Shown here: positions 16,848-25,301 of the stretch, in pieces
How positions within the stretch are numbered: the first letter of the stretch is position 1
Layout of the letters: each line of letters begins with the position of its first letter
Assembly (NCBI GenBank): GCA_945862235.1
Contig: CAMAYU010000018.1
Span: 1-56,585, forward strand
Source: Schlesneria paludicola DSM 18645
GTDB taxonomy: Bacteria; Planctomycetota; Planctomycetia; Planctomycetales; Planctomycetaceae
Reading direction: 5' to 3'
DNA: 56,585 nt
Translations under genes and position numbers: made by a program
Notes under the pieces: generated by a model
The model's database searches: none
Told to the model about the DNA's origin: nothing
What the model saw: only the letters and a program-made list of their open reading frames with translations

Positions 16848-17426
16848 ATGGGATTGAAGATGATGGGATTGAATCAGGCGGAATTGGAGCTATTGGATCA
16901 TCAGGCGGAAGCCGATCGCGATCGTGACTATGTGCATCGGACCACATTGAGTTTCGACTTTGACGACGCGCGGTGCGATCACCGGTTTGAGTCGCATCTG
17001 CCGGTGATTGCCCGGCTGTGCGAGCAGCTTGCCGGGACGGAGGCTCCGTTGAAGTTGGACCTGACCACGCGGTCTGCTCCGCAGCGGACGATGTGGGCGA
17101 TTGTCGATGACGCCGGTCGTGGTCTGATCATGCACCATGACAGTCAAGTGCAGCCGAAGACGCGCGATCACGATGAATTCGTCGATCTCTTTTGGTCGAG
17201 CGTCGGGCTGCCGCAGGCGTTCGCGATCTGCAATCTGTTTGGCCGATACCTGTTCGATGGCAGCTACGATGTGAATCTGACTCCGATGGTCGATATCCAA
17301 TCGAACTTGCCCGAGGAACAACACGCTGCCGCCGTGCGAGACTTTGAAGCGGCGATGCTGGCACTCGGCTATCCACGAATGCAGCCGAAGCCGCCTCGTG
17401 AACGACGGGTCAAAGGGAATGCGTGA
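16848..17426 (+). CDS. Conserved-type hypothetical cytoplasmic protein
   Basis: A 192-residue protein with no signal or membrane segment and no motif that I recognise. It is mixed in secondary structure, with alternating beta-like (LSFDFDDARCDHRFESHL, LKLDLTTRSAP, MWAIVDDAGRGLIMHH) and helical segments (QAFAICNLFGRYLF, AVRDFEAAMLALGY), and ends in a basic tail. AGGA lies close to the ATG at 16848. The reading frame is clean and its codon use is like that of its neighbours, so it is probably a real gene. Confidence 0.65.
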   Translation: MGLKMMGLNQAELELLDHQAEADRDRDYVHRTTLSFDFDDARCDHRFESHLPVIARLCEQLAGTEAPLKLDLTTRSAPQRTMWAIVDDAGRGLIMHHDSQVQPKTRDHDEFVDLFWSSVGLPQAFAICNLFGRYLFDGSYDVNLTPMVDIQSNLPEEQHAAAVRDFEAAMLALGYPRMQPKPPRERRVKGNA

Positions 17427-17468
17427 GGTCTGCGAGAGGGTCGTTCAAAAAGAAGCAGAAGCAAGAAC

Positions 17469-17515
17469 CCCTCACCCCCGGCCCCTCTCCCCGCAAGGCC
17501 GGGGCGAGGGGTGAG
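17469..17515. repeat. CCCTCACCCC...GGGGTGAG hairpin
   Basis: CTCACCCCCGGCCCC pairs with GGGGCGAGGGGTGAG around CTCTCCCCGCAAGGCC. It lies between convergent genes ending at 17426 and 17521. This word type is known from many bacterial genomes as an intergenic hairpin and could act as a bidirectional terminator. Confidence 0.75.
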
Positions 17516-17520
17516 ATTCC

Positions 17521-18771
17521 TCAGTTCCCCTTTGCGGATTCGTGCAACTTCAAGGCTTCTTCGACGAGGCCGAGCGTTTCATCCAGTTCGGGGCGGAACA
17601 GATCGCCGATCAAGAGATCGGTGATGTCTCCTTTGCGATGCGGATGAGCCGCGACGAACCGGCCGAAGTTGAACCCCGAGTAGTACGCGCAGACGAGTGA
17701 CCTCATGCGGTCCATTCCGCGCACGTAATCGGCTTCCCATGTACCGAGCTGCGCCGCAGAAGTGTCTCCCTTGGCGAGCCCCTCGCAGACGGCATCGGCG
17801 GCCAGCTCACCCGACTTCAGCGCGAGCAGCACGCCCGACGAATAGAGCGGGTCGAGGAACCCAAACGCATCGCCCACCAGCACCCAGCCGTTGCCTGCCG
17901 CTCGCGTGGATCGGTACGAGTACTCCTTCGCAGCGCGGTAGATGTCAGCTCGCTTGCCGATCTCGATCCGCTGTTTGACCGCCGGGCACTTGGCGGCTTC
18001 TTCGTGATAGAGCTTCTCGAAATCCTTCGTGTCGCGATTCTTGAAGAGGTACTCATACCCCGCCACGACACCTACGCTGACGATGTTGTCGTGGAGCGGG
18101 ATGTACCAGAACCAACCGGTCTTATCTTGGTTCTGCAAGACGATGGTCGCTCCCTCGTCTTTGGCCGTGTCACGATAGGCTCCCTCCCAGTAAGTCCAGA
18201 CGGCGGCCTTCTTCAGCACGGGATCCCACTCGCGCAACCCGAGCTTGCCCATGATCAGCGAACTCTGCCCGCTGGCATCGACGATCACATCGGCTCGCTC
18301 GATCCATTCTCGGCTGCCGTCTTCGTTCTGCACGCGCACGCCGACCGCGCGATCACCCTCGAACAGCACTTCCAACACGCGAACACCCTGCTGCACATCG
18401 ACGCCATGTTCAGCTGCGTTCTCGATCATCTTCTGATCGAACTCACTCCGGCGAACCTGCCATGTCTGCGAACACTCGTGCGGCCGGTTGTCCCAAAAGT
18501 AGAACGGCTCGGAGAGACGACCGCTCGCGCCAACGAACTGCACGCTGTACTTCTGGATAAAGTGGCTCCCCTTCATCTTGTCGAGCATGTTCAGCCGCTT
18601 CAACGTCCAATAGGTCTGCGGGATGAGCGACTCACCGATGTGGAAGCGCGGAAATTTCTCACGCTCGAATAACCGGACGCGATACCCCTTTTGAGCGATC
18701 AACGTGGCGGCCGTCGATCCGGAAGGACCGCCACCAATGACGATCACTTGGGGTTGAGCGGACTGAACCAT
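17521..18771 (-). CDS. FAD-dependent oxidoreductase, flavin halogenase / geranylgeranyl-reductase-like
   Basis: A 416-residue flavoprotein. VIVIGGGPSGSTAATLIAQK at 9-28 is the GxGxxG dinucleotide fold. FPRFHIGESLIP near 40 is the signature shared by tryptophan-halogenase-like and geranylgeranyl-reductase-like enzymes. GWFWYIPL is the W-x-W-x-I-P-type motif of the halogenase group, and WVLVGDAFGFLDPLYSSGV is the second FAD-binding motif. The sequence fits both halogenation and reduction or hydroxylation; the halogenase catalytic lysine cannot be placed by eye. It follows the MarR-type gene on the same strand (58-nt gap), so it is probably regulated by it. Confidence 0.85.
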   Translation of the reverse strand: MVQSAQPQVIVIGGGPSGSTAATLIAQKGYRVRLFEREKFPRFHIGESLIPQTYWTLKRLNMLDKMKGSHFIQKYSVQFVGASGRLSEPFYFWDNRPHECSQTWQVRRSEFDQKMIENAAEHGVDVQQGVRVLEVLFEGDRAVGVRVQNEDGSREWIERADVIVDASGQSSLIMGKLGLREWDPVLKKAAVWTYWEGAYRDTAKDEGATIVLQNQDKTGWFWYIPLHDNIVSVGVVAGYEYLFKNRDTKDFEKLYHEEAAKCPAVKQRIEIGKRADIYRAAKEYSYRSTRAAGNGWVLVGDAFGFLDPLYSSGVLLALKSGELAADAVCEGLAKGDTSAAQLGTWEADYVRGMDRMRSLVCAYYSGFNFGRFVAAHPHRKGDITDLLIGDLFRPELDETLGLVEEALKLHESAKGN

Positions 18772-18829
18772 GAGCGTGTCTCCTATGATGTTGCCAAGGG
18801 TTTGGGAGTGATTGCGGTTTGAACAAGGA

Positions 18830-19333
18830 TCAGTCGCGAGGCGGTTTGTGCCAGCGTCCGCCCGGTTCTTCGTGAGGGTCGCGGGCCGCTTGCAAGAGTT
18901 CGATCAACTGTTTCAGTTCGCGAGCTGCCAGATGTCCGAGTTGCCGTTTGTGGCCCTCGCGCACCAGACCGGACAATTCTTCCAGCAAACTGAGTCCCAC
19001 GGGTGAAATGCCGACTTCGACGACACGGCGGTTCTCGGGTTTCCGCTCGCGATGAACCAGCTTTCGCTCCTCGAGTCGATCGAGCATCCGAGTCATGTCG
19101 GGCGCACGCGAAATCAATTTCGTACCAAGTGCCAACGTCGGCAGCGTGCCGGGCTGAGCCGCCTCCAGCAGTCTCAGGGCGTTGTATTGCTGAGCCGACA
19201 GATCGAAGCGAACGAACAATTCGTCCTCGACAACCTTGAGCCGATCGTACGTTCGCCAGAGGTTGAGATACGCCTCTTGAAAGAGCGAATCGAATCGCGG
19301 CTTCCGAACAGTGCGTGTTGAGGCTGTTGTCAT
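18830..19333 (-). CDS. MarR-family transcriptional regulator
   Basis: A 167-residue winged-helix regulator. LSAQQYNALRLLEAAQPGTL is the start of the helix-turn-helix, ISRAPDMTRMLDRLEERKLV is the recognition helix region, and HRERKPENRRVVEVGISPVG is the wing with its conserved Arg-Arg. MarR proteins bind DNA as dimers and release it on binding small phenolic or other ligands. ATG 19333 gives the usual length; a GTG at 19354 has no usable ribosome site. It is probably co-transcribed with the flavin oxidoreductase at 17521. A candidate operator lies 42 nt upstream of the start (19375-19394). Confidence 0.92.
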   Translation of the reverse strand: MTTASTRTVRKPRFDSLFQEAYLNLWRTYDRLKVVEDELFVRFDLSAQQYNALRLLEAAQPGTLPTLALGTKLISRAPDMTRMLDRLEERKLVHRERKPENRRVVEVGISPVGLSLLEELSGLVREGHKRQLGHLAARELKQLIELLQAARDPHEEPGGRWHKPPRD

Positions 19334-19374
19334 AGCGCAGGACTCTATCGGCACCTCACACGAGCGTCAACACA

Positions 19375-19394
19375 ATAGTTGTTGCAACGTGTAT
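19375..19394. promoter_or_regulatory. Candidate MarR operator
   Basis: ATAGTTGTTGCAACGTGTAT is a partial palindrome centred on GTTGCAAC (19381-19388) with ATA and TAT at symmetric outer positions. It lies in the gap between marR (minus) and ridA (plus). MarR sites often are 16-20 bp palindromes of TTGCAA type. Binding is an inference. Confidence 0.4.
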
Positions 19395-19589
19395 CGTCCG
19401 GACGGCTTTCGAGCCTTCAACGAGAACCGTGCGCGCCAGCACTTCGCGGTCCGTGTCGCCGTGATGTCCGCAGTGATTCACGTCCTGGGCGTGAGCCACG
19501 CCCCATCCGCCGCTTGACCGCGTTGTTGCTCGGGGGATACACACCTTGAATCACCCGACCGATCAGACACACTGCTTGAGGACCGCCCG

Positions 19590-20057
19590 ATGAGTGCCGA
19601 AGCCCGCGTTGCCGAGTTGAATCTCGAATTCCCAACCGCTCCGAAACCGGGCGGCGTCTATCACCCCGTCGTGATCGTGGGCGACCTGGCTCATGTCTCG
19701 GGCCACGGGCCGATGCGCACGGACGGCACGATGATTACCGGCAAAGTGGGAGCCACGATGAATGAAGCCGATGCGTATCTGGCCGCGCGTCAGGTCGGAC
19801 TGACCATGCTGGCGACACTGCGTCGGGAACTCGGCAGCCTCGACCGGATTGAACGTCTCGTGAAGACGCTCGGCATGGTCAACGCCACGCCCGAGTTTGG
19901 CCAACACCCACAAGTCATCAACGGCTTCAGCAACTTGATGGTCGAAATCTGGGGTGAGGTAAATGGCAAGGGAGCACGCAGCGCCGTCGGCATGGGTTCG
20001 CTTCCCAGCAACATCGCAGTCGAAGTCGAGGCGGTGTTCCAATTAAAGCCGCAGTGA
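19590..20057 (+). CDS. RidA/YjgF-family protein
   Basis: A 155-residue member of the RidA/YjgF/UK114 family. VVIVGDLAHVSGHGP near 28-42, AARQVGLTMLATLRRELGSL near 65-84, and SAVGMGSLPSNIAVEVEAVF at the C-terminus match the fold of trimeric enamine/imine deaminases. The arginine that contacts substrate carboxylate in true RidA (usually in an R-x-x-V motif before the end) appears as KGARSAVGMG, so deaminase activity is possible but not certain. GAGG is 8 nt before the ATG. It is divergent from the marR gene across a 256-bp gap. Confidence 0.88.
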   Translation: MSAEARVAELNLEFPTAPKPGGVYHPVVIVGDLAHVSGHGPMRTDGTMITGKVGATMNEADAYLAARQVGLTMLATLRRELGSLDRIERLVKTLGMVNATPEFGQHPQVINGFSNLMVEIWGEVNGKGARSAVGMGSLPSNIAVEVEAVFQLKPQ

Positions 20058-20158
20058 GCGTCTTCTGACGCCTGCTCAACACACGGCTTGATGACGCGAC
20101 GGAGCCCCGCAACACAATTTTCGGATGCAGGGTGATCGCCTTGTTGAAACGGGGTGAT

Positions 20159-20259
20159 GGAGTGCCACGGTCACGGAGCTTCGACGTGGCCGTGTGAATG
20201 AGAAACCACCTTCAGCTCCTCAACACGGCCACGTCGAAGCTCCGTGACCGTGGCACTCC
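20159..20259. repeat. Perfect 37-bp inverted repeat
   Basis: The arms 20159-20195 and 20223-20259 are perfect reverse complements over 37 bp (GGAGTGCCACGGTCACGGAG and so on), with a 27-base spacer. It lies in the gap 20058-20424 between ridA and htrA, both on the plus strand. No gene was seen in the gap. Confidence 0.95.
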
Positions 20260-20424
20260 AACAGGAAACAGGCGTTTGCTCTGCTTCGGATGCGGTCGGC
20301 CGTTCCAACACACGGCAGCTGGGCATCGTAATAGTCGCCGTGTCGGAAGGGGGTTGCCTGGCCTCGTATAACTGAGGCGATTGGCGTTCGGGGATTGCGT
20401 GAGAAAGAGCAAAGGAGAATTGTG

Positions 20425-21924
20425 ATGGCAATGAATGGTCATTGGCGGCAGAACGTGTTGGTGATTTTGGCGGGGAGCGCGCTGGTCGTCAGTGCGGTCA
20501 GTTGGTCTCAACGACATGAAGCAGTCGCCGTTCCACCGCTGCCCAATGCGCAGGACTTGTCTGTCGCGTTTCGTTCGGCAGCGGCGGAGGCATTGCCGAG
20601 CATCGTCTCCATCCAGACGACAATCAAACCCAAGTCGGTTCCGGGGCGAGGCCAGGCGATCCTCGACGACGAGATTCCCGCTCCGTTACGTCAGTTCTTT
20701 CAGAACGACCCGCGCATGGAAGAGCTGTTCAAAAACAAGGGGCGTCCTCGCACGGTCCCGCAGCAGCACGGCATGGGTTCTGGGTTCATCATTGATGCGT
20801 CGGGAGTCATTCTCACGAACAACCACGTCGTGAAAGGGGCCGATGAAGTCAAAGTGACGCTGAACGATGGGCGCGAGTTCATCGCCAAGGACGTGAAGAC
20901 CGATCCGCGCACCGACGTGGCCATCGTGCGAATCGACGCCAGCGACTTGAAGGCGATCAAACTGGGAGACAGCCACGCGATGCAGGTCGGCGATTGGGTG
21001 CTGGCGATCGGCAGTCCGTTCGGATTGGACATGTCGGTCACGGCGGGAATCATCAGCGCGAAGGGTCGCAACAACAAGATCACGGATCGCGCCGACTTCC
21101 TCCAAACGGACGCGGCCATCAATCCCGGTAACAGCGGTGGGCCGCTGATCAATCTGCGGGGCGAAGTCATCGGGATCAACACGGCCATCGCGACGGAAAG
21201 CGGCGGCTACGACGGCATCGGCTTCGCCATTCCGACGCACATCGCGGGTTGGGTCAGCCAGCAGTTGATGACGGCGGGCGAGGTCAAGCGCGGCTATATC
21301 GGCACGCAGATTCAACCGGTCGATGCGAACATCGCCAAGCAGTTCAGCGTCAAGGTGCGCGAAGGGGCGTTGGTACGGTTGGTCATGCCGAATTCACCTG
21401 CTGAAAAAGCGGGTGTCGAACCGGGCGATGTGATTCTCAGACTGAACGGCCAAGGAATCACCGATCCCGCCAGTTTGCAGGGGGTCGTCGAGCAACTGAG
21501 TGTCGGCAAGAGTTACCCGTTGGAGATCATTCGCGACGGCAAGCGACAGACGCTGACCACAACCATCGAAGCGATGCCGAAGAGTTTCGCCGTGGCCGAG
21601 AGTGGTGAAGAGACCGACGCGCCGAGTGACTCGAAGTTCGACAAGCTCGGACTGGATGTCCGCACGCTGACGAAGGATCTCGCCAAGCAACTCGGCACGA
21701 CGGCGACGGCCGGTGTGGTGATCGCTGGCGTCGATGAGAGAGGCGTGGCGGCGCTGTCCGGTTTGAAGAGCGGCGACCTCATCGAGAAAGTCGGCGCGCA
21801 GGCGATCACGACGGCCGAGGAATATGAGAAAGCAATGGCTCAGTCCTCGAAGGCCGACGGGTTGGTACTGCACATTCGCTCGACGAACGGCAAGAAGTTT
21901 TTCGTCGTGCTGAAGGTCGAGTGA
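20425..21924 (+). CDS. htrA: HtrA/DegP-family serine protease
   Basis: A 499-residue periplasmic or membrane-tethered protease and quality-control factor. The N-terminal hydrophobic segment is VLVILAGSALVVSAVSW. The trypsin-like triad is His134 (LTNNHVV), Asp164 (RTDVAIV) and Ser237 (GNSGGP). Two PDZ domains follow: YIGTQIQPVDANIAKQF onward, with the carboxylate-binding region near residues 300-385, and a second one near 415-498 (GVVIAGVDERGVAALSGLKS). The order matches Do-type proteases. GGAG lies 7 nt before ATG 20425; an upstream TTG at 20395 is unlikely. It is convergent with moeA. Confidence 0.96.
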   Translation: MAMNGHWRQNVLVILAGSALVVSAVSWSQRHEAVAVPPLPNAQDLSVAFRSAAAEALPSIVSIQTTIKPKSVPGRGQAILDDEIPAPLRQFFQNDPRMEELFKNKGRPRTVPQQHGMGSGFIIDASGVILTNNHVVKGADEVKVTLNDGREFIAKDVKTDPRTDVAIVRIDASDLKAIKLGDSHAMQVGDWVLAIGSPFGLDMSVTAGIISAKGRNNKITDRADFLQTDAAINPGNSGGPLINLRGEVIGINTAIATESGGYDGIGFAIPTHIAGWVSQQLMTAGEVKRGYIGTQIQPVDANIAKQFSVKVREGALVRLVMPNSPAEKAGVEPGDVILRLNGQGITDPASLQGVVEQLSVGKSYPLEIIRDGKRQTLTTTIEAMPKSFAVAESGEETDAPSDSKFDKLGLDVRTLTKDLAKQLGTTATAGVVIAGVDERGVAALSGLKSGDLIEKVGAQAITTAEEYEKAMAQSSKADGLVLHIRSTNGKKFFVVLKVE

Positions 21925-21963
21925 GTCTTGGCCGGGGCCATCACGTTTTTGTATCGGGCAACG

Positions 21964-22021
21964 AGGCATCCGCAGGATGCCGCCCACCGTCTCAAGTCCG
22001 GCTTCAGGAAAAGCCGGACTT
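21964..22021. terminator. Two hairpins between convergent htrA and moeA
   Basis: GGCATCC-GCA-GGATGCC lies at 21964-21980 and AAGTCCGGCTT-CAGGAA-AAGCCGGACTT at 21994-22021. The second is an 11-bp perfect stem. U-tracts are weak, but the position between two gene ends suits a bidirectional terminator. AAGTCCGGCT recurs at 27884 and 40398. Confidence 0.55.
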
Positions 22022-22030
22022 CGAGATCTC

Positions 22031-23281
22031 TCATTCGGCTGCGTACAGCCAAACCTCGACTTCCGCTCCCGGCGGATAGCCCTCACTGTCGGCGGGGATG
22101 ACGACGAAGCCGTCGGCGCGCGTCGCGGAACTCAGCACAGACGCGCCGCTGATGGCCAGTGGTTCCGCTGCGTTTCCTCGAACCAGCACGCGCGCGTAGT
22201 CCACGCGACCGACGGTCGAAACAAGTTTGCGGGAGAGCGGCACGCGGACACGACGATACGGCCAATCTTGAGAACGACCGCCCAACGCGCGGATGGCTCG
22301 CCCGGCGAAGAAGTCGTACGCGCACAGACACGACACCGGGTTGCCCGGCAGCAGGAAGACCATGCGTCCATCGAGGCGGCCCATGCCGGTCGGGCTGCTC
22401 GGACGCATCGCGATGCCATGCACTGCCAGTTCTCCTTCATCGGCGAGCAGCCTCGGCACATAATCTTCCTGCCCCACACTCGAACCGCCAGAGACGAGAA
22501 TGACCTCGGCCGGTGCGTGCAGCGCGGCGCGAATCGCTGACGGGTTATCGAGCAGGATGTCGGACAAGATCGGCTCGCCGCCGTCGCGCGCGACCAGTGC
22601 GGCGAGCATCGGGCCATTGGCATCGGCAATGCGATGCCCAACGGGCGGAGTCCCCGCGGGAAGGAGTTCATTCCCTGTGATGAGGATGCACACGCGAGGT
22701 CGTCGGATCACGGGGACGCGACCGCAACCGATCGACGACAAGACGCCAACGTCTTGCGGGCGCAGTCGTCTTCCTGCTGGTTGCACGATGTCGCCGAGCC
22801 GAATGTCCTCGCCCACTTGCCCGACATGCTTGCCCGGCGAGACCGCGCTTTGCACGAGGACGCTCTCACCGTCGAGCTCAGTCTCTTCGACAGGCACCAC
22901 GGCGTCTGCTCCGGTAGGCAGCGGCGCACCGGTCATGATCCGGACGGCTTCGTGGGGTCCGACCGCAATCGGGAAGGGGACGCCGGGGAGACACGTTCCG
23001 AGGATGCGAAGTCCGATCGGGTTGTACGCGGTCGCTCCGTGAGTCTCCTCGGCGCGAACGGCGAAACCGTCCATCATCGACCGCGCAAAGCTCGGGACAT
23101 TCACCAGACTGGTCACATCCCGCGCGAGGACTCGCCCACTCGCTGCAAACAAATCGACCTCATCCGTGGCGAGGCGTTGAATGTCCGGCAGCACCGAGTC
23201 AATCCAGGCGATGGCCGCTTCGACCGTGGTTCGCGACGCAAACCCTTTCATGCGGACATCGGCGTTCGGGTGTTCGGGCAT
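22031..23281 (-). CDS. moeA: Molybdopterin molybdotransferase MoeA
   Basis: A 416-residue MoeA. The substrate-binding parts are seen in order: VPSFARSMMDGFAVR near 62-76, EAVRIMTGAPLPTGADAVVPVEE near 110-132, ITGNELLPAG, VSGGSSVGQEDYV, and FLLPGNPVSCL, followed by the small C-terminal beta-barrel domain IV. MoeA inserts molybdate into adenylylated molybdopterin to complete the molybdenum cofactor in the cytoplasm. The ATG at 23281 gives ten extra residues compared with ATG 23251; neither has a clear ribosome site. It is the last gene of a minus-strand run that starts with the RluA-type gene at 25987. No other cofactor gene (moaA, mogA) is in the window. Confidence 0.95.
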   Translation of the reverse strand: MPEHPNADVRMKGFASRTTVEAAIAWIDSVLPDIQRLATDEVDLFAASGRVLARDVTSLVNVPSFARSMMDGFAVRAEETHGATAYNPIGLRILGTCLPGVPFPIAVGPHEAVRIMTGAPLPTGADAVVPVEETELDGESVLVQSAVSPGKHVGQVGEDIRLGDIVQPAGRRLRPQDVGVLSSIGCGRVPVIRRPRVCILITGNELLPAGTPPVGHRIADANGPMLAALVARDGGEPILSDILLDNPSAIRAALHAPAEVILVSGGSSVGQEDYVPRLLADEGELAVHGIAMRPSSPTGMGRLDGRMVFLLPGNPVSCLCAYDFFAGRAIRALGGRSQDWPYRRVRVPLSRKLVSTVGRVDYARVLVRGNAAEPLAISGASVLSSATRADGFVVIPADSEGYPPGAEVEVWLYAAE

Positions 23282-23321
23282 CGCAAACCTGTAGAGGGGC
23301 CAAGCAAGGTGTAATCGGCTG

Positions 23322-24332
23322 CTATTCCGCCGTCACGAACTTCAACGTGAACGCGGCTTCGGGTCTCACCGAGTCTGGTGGGAGCGAACCGATCTCGGTC
23401 ATCTGTGACGCGAGCGACTGCCAGCGCTCGGCCGTCATGCTGCCGAGGCGTTCTTCGGCAAAGTCTTTTGGCAGACAGAGCGGCTTCAAAACACCGACAC
23501 CAAACGTCAGCACGTCGAGGCCCATCTGAGTGTTCTGTTCGTGGATGTGCTTGTTCGTTTCATCGGGTTCCGCGAGATACTTCTTCCAACCGCGAATCGA
23601 CGCTCGCGTCATCTTCGCGACCAGTTCGGGCTGCTGCTCAATCAACTCACCCCGCGTGATGAGCAGGCTCGTGTACGTGTTGAAGCCCAGCTCGGACAGC
23701 ATCAGGCAGACGGGATCGCCCCCTTGTTGCTCGGCGACGAATGGCTCACTGAAGTTGTACGCCTGCTGCCCATACTTCGGTTCGAGTAGGAACTGCGCGA
23801 CGTTGCCGGGGTACGACGTGATTTGTACGTCGGCCAAATTGACGTGCTTCATCAGGAATTGAGCGAACGGTTGGCCGGTGTTCATCGCCAGCGTGAACGG
23901 TTTCCGTCCGGAGAGGTCTTTCAGCGACGCGATCCCTTCGCTCTTGTGGACCATGATGCAGCGCGGGCTGTCCTGAATCGGAGCCATCACGGCGACCACG
24001 TCCGCCTGTTGGACTCGGCCCAGCAACAGCTTGTCGGCGTTATCGACTCCAAACGCGACCGTTCCCGATGCGACATCGGCAATGACCGGCACCTTCGGCC
24101 CGCCACCGCGAATCGTCACGTTCAAGCCTTCCTCGGCGAAGTAGCCATGCACGAGTGCCGCATAGAACCCGCCATGCTCGGCTTCCGGGAACCAGTTCAG
24201 TGCGAGCGTGACATCGATGGGCGTCTGGGCGGGCACGGTGCCGCCGATATTCGGTGCAGCAGTCGTTGGCGTGGGAGGTGCCGACTGCGTCTGGCAACCA
24301 GCGATGAGCGCGAGCAACAAAATAGGGATCAC
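23322..24332 (-). CDS. ABC-importer substrate-binding lipoprotein, NMT1/THI5-like
   Basis: This protein has a lipoprotein signal (ILLLALIAGC) and then LALNWFPEAEHGGFYAALVH followed by GYFAEEGLNVTI. The last segment is the standard start of NMT1/THI5-type binding proteins, which serve uptake of thiamine pyrimidine precursors or related compounds. EPFVAEQQGG and LITRGELIEQQP follow the family pattern. The start is uncertain: GTG 24332 is used here, but it has no ribosome site and no basic residue in front of the hydrophobic stretch. Only seven bases upstream begins a perfect 28-bp inverted repeat, through which the frame stays open to 24437. The repeat may have displaced the original 5' end. 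Confidence 0.8.
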   Translation of the reverse strand: MIPILLLALIAGCQTQSAPPTPTTAAPNIGGTVPAQTPIDVTLALNWFPEAEHGGFYAALVHGYFAEEGLNVTIRGGGPKVPVIADVASGTVAFGVDNADKLLLGRVQQADVVAVMAPIQDSPRCIMVHKSEGIASLKDLSGRKPFTLAMNTGQPFAQFLMKHVNLADVQITSYPGNVAQFLLEPKYGQQAYNFSEPFVAEQQGGDPVCLMLSELGFNTYTSLLITRGELIEQQPELVAKMTRASIRGWKKYLAEPDETNKHIHEQNTQMGLDVLTFGVGVLKPLCLPKDFAEERLGSMTAERWQSLASQMTEIGSLPPDSVRPEAAFTLKFVTAE

Positions 24333-24338
24333 TCGCCA

Positions 24339-24448
24339 GAGAGTGCAAAGTGAGCAGTGCCAAGTGAAAAGTGAAAAGTGAAAGACTGACGATCGCGCAC
24401 CTCTTCTACTTTGTACTTGGCACTTGGCACTGCTCACTTTGCACTCTC
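24339..24448. repeat. Perfect 28-bp inverted repeat at a gene start
   Basis: The arms 24339-24366 and 24421-24448 are perfect reverse complements over 28 bp (GAGAGTGCAAAGTGAGCAGT and so on), and are rich in the AAGTG word, which also fills the left part of the loop (AAGTGAAAAGTGAAAAGTG). It lies between two co-directional transporter genes. Confidence 0.95.
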
Positions 24449-24473
24449 CTCAACAAATAGGAAACACGCCCAT

Positions 24474-24509
24474 CCTCGCTCACGCATCGGGTTAGTGTTT
24501 TCTTCACGC
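24474..24509 (-). repeat. Gene-end sense motif, copy 4
   Basis: On the minus strand it starts with the last codon and stop of the permease gene (GCG TGA), then AGAAAACACTAACCCGATG and CGTGAGCGAGG. It is the most diverged of the four copies, but has the same orientation and the same place at the stop codon. Confidence 0.7.
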
Positions 24510-25301
24510 CCGATGCTCGACCGGCCCATCGTACCAGCGGCGCAGGATCGTCGCACTCGCCAGGTTCACGAGGGCGAAGATTGCGATGCCGAACAGCGTG
24601 GAAGTGAGTACGGCGGCGAACAGGCGGTCGATCTGAAGCTGATCGTTGGTCGAGTTAATGAGATACCCGAGGCCGAAACGCTTCGAGCCATAACCGACGA
24701 AAAACTCACCCACGATGGCCCCGACGACCGCAAGGCCACTCGCCGTTCGAGCACCCGCGCAGATCGCGGGGACCGCGCTCGGGAACCGCAGCTTCGTCAA
24801 CATCTGCCAGCGCGAAGCATTGTTGAGACGGAACAGGTCCAGCAAGTTCGGGTCGATCTGAAGCAGTCCCTGCGTCGCGTTCGAGAGGATCGGAAACAGG
24901 CTGAGGATCGCGGCAACCAGCACCACGCTATGAAAGCCATTGCCGCACCAACGAACGATGAGCGGCGCGATGGCGACGATGGGTACCGTCTGCAAAAAGA
25001 TGAAGTACGGGTAGCCGCTGCTTCTCAGAATTCGCGACTGCGAGAACGCGAAGGCGATCACAGTGCCGATCAGCAGACTCGCGCCAAATCCCAGCAACGC
25101 GGCGGTGCCGGTGTAGAGGACCGCGCTTCCCAGCAGAGCCGCATCGCGCACGAGCGCCGTTCCCACCGCAACCGGTGACGGCAGCAAGTACGGCTTGACG
25201 TGGTACGCGACGACAAACCACTGCCAGATTGCCGCCACGAGCGCGAACAATGCCAGCGGCGGCAGCACCGTTTGAATCAACCCAGTCAGGACGCGCTTCA
25301 T
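24504..25301 (-). CDS. ABC transporter permease, SsuC/ThiX-like
   Basis: A 265-residue membrane protein with about six hydrophobic segments. The stretch GLLQIDPNLLDLFRLNNASR then WQMLTKLRFPSAVPAICAGAR is the cytoplasmic loop that contacts the ATPase in nitrate/sulfonate/taurine/thiamine-precursor permeases. With the binding protein at 23322 it forms two-thirds of an importer; no ATPase gene is in the window. GAGGGG lies 5 nt before ATG 25301, which overlaps the TGA of the RluA-type gene (ATGA), indicating translational coupling. Its own stop lies in a gene-end motif. Confidence 0.9.
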   Translation of the reverse strand: MKRVLTGLIQTVLPPLALFALVAAIWQWFVVAYHVKPYLLPSPVAVGTALVRDAALLGSAVLYTGTAALLGFGASLLIGTVIAFAFSQSRILRSSGYPYFIFLQTVPIVAIAPLIVRWCGNGFHSVVLVAAILSLFPILSNATQGLLQIDPNLLDLFRLNNASRWQMLTKLRFPSAVPAICAGARTASGLAVVGAIVGEFFVGYGSKRFGLGYLINSTNDQLQIDRLFAAVLTSTLFGIAIFALVNLASATILRRWYDGPVEHRA

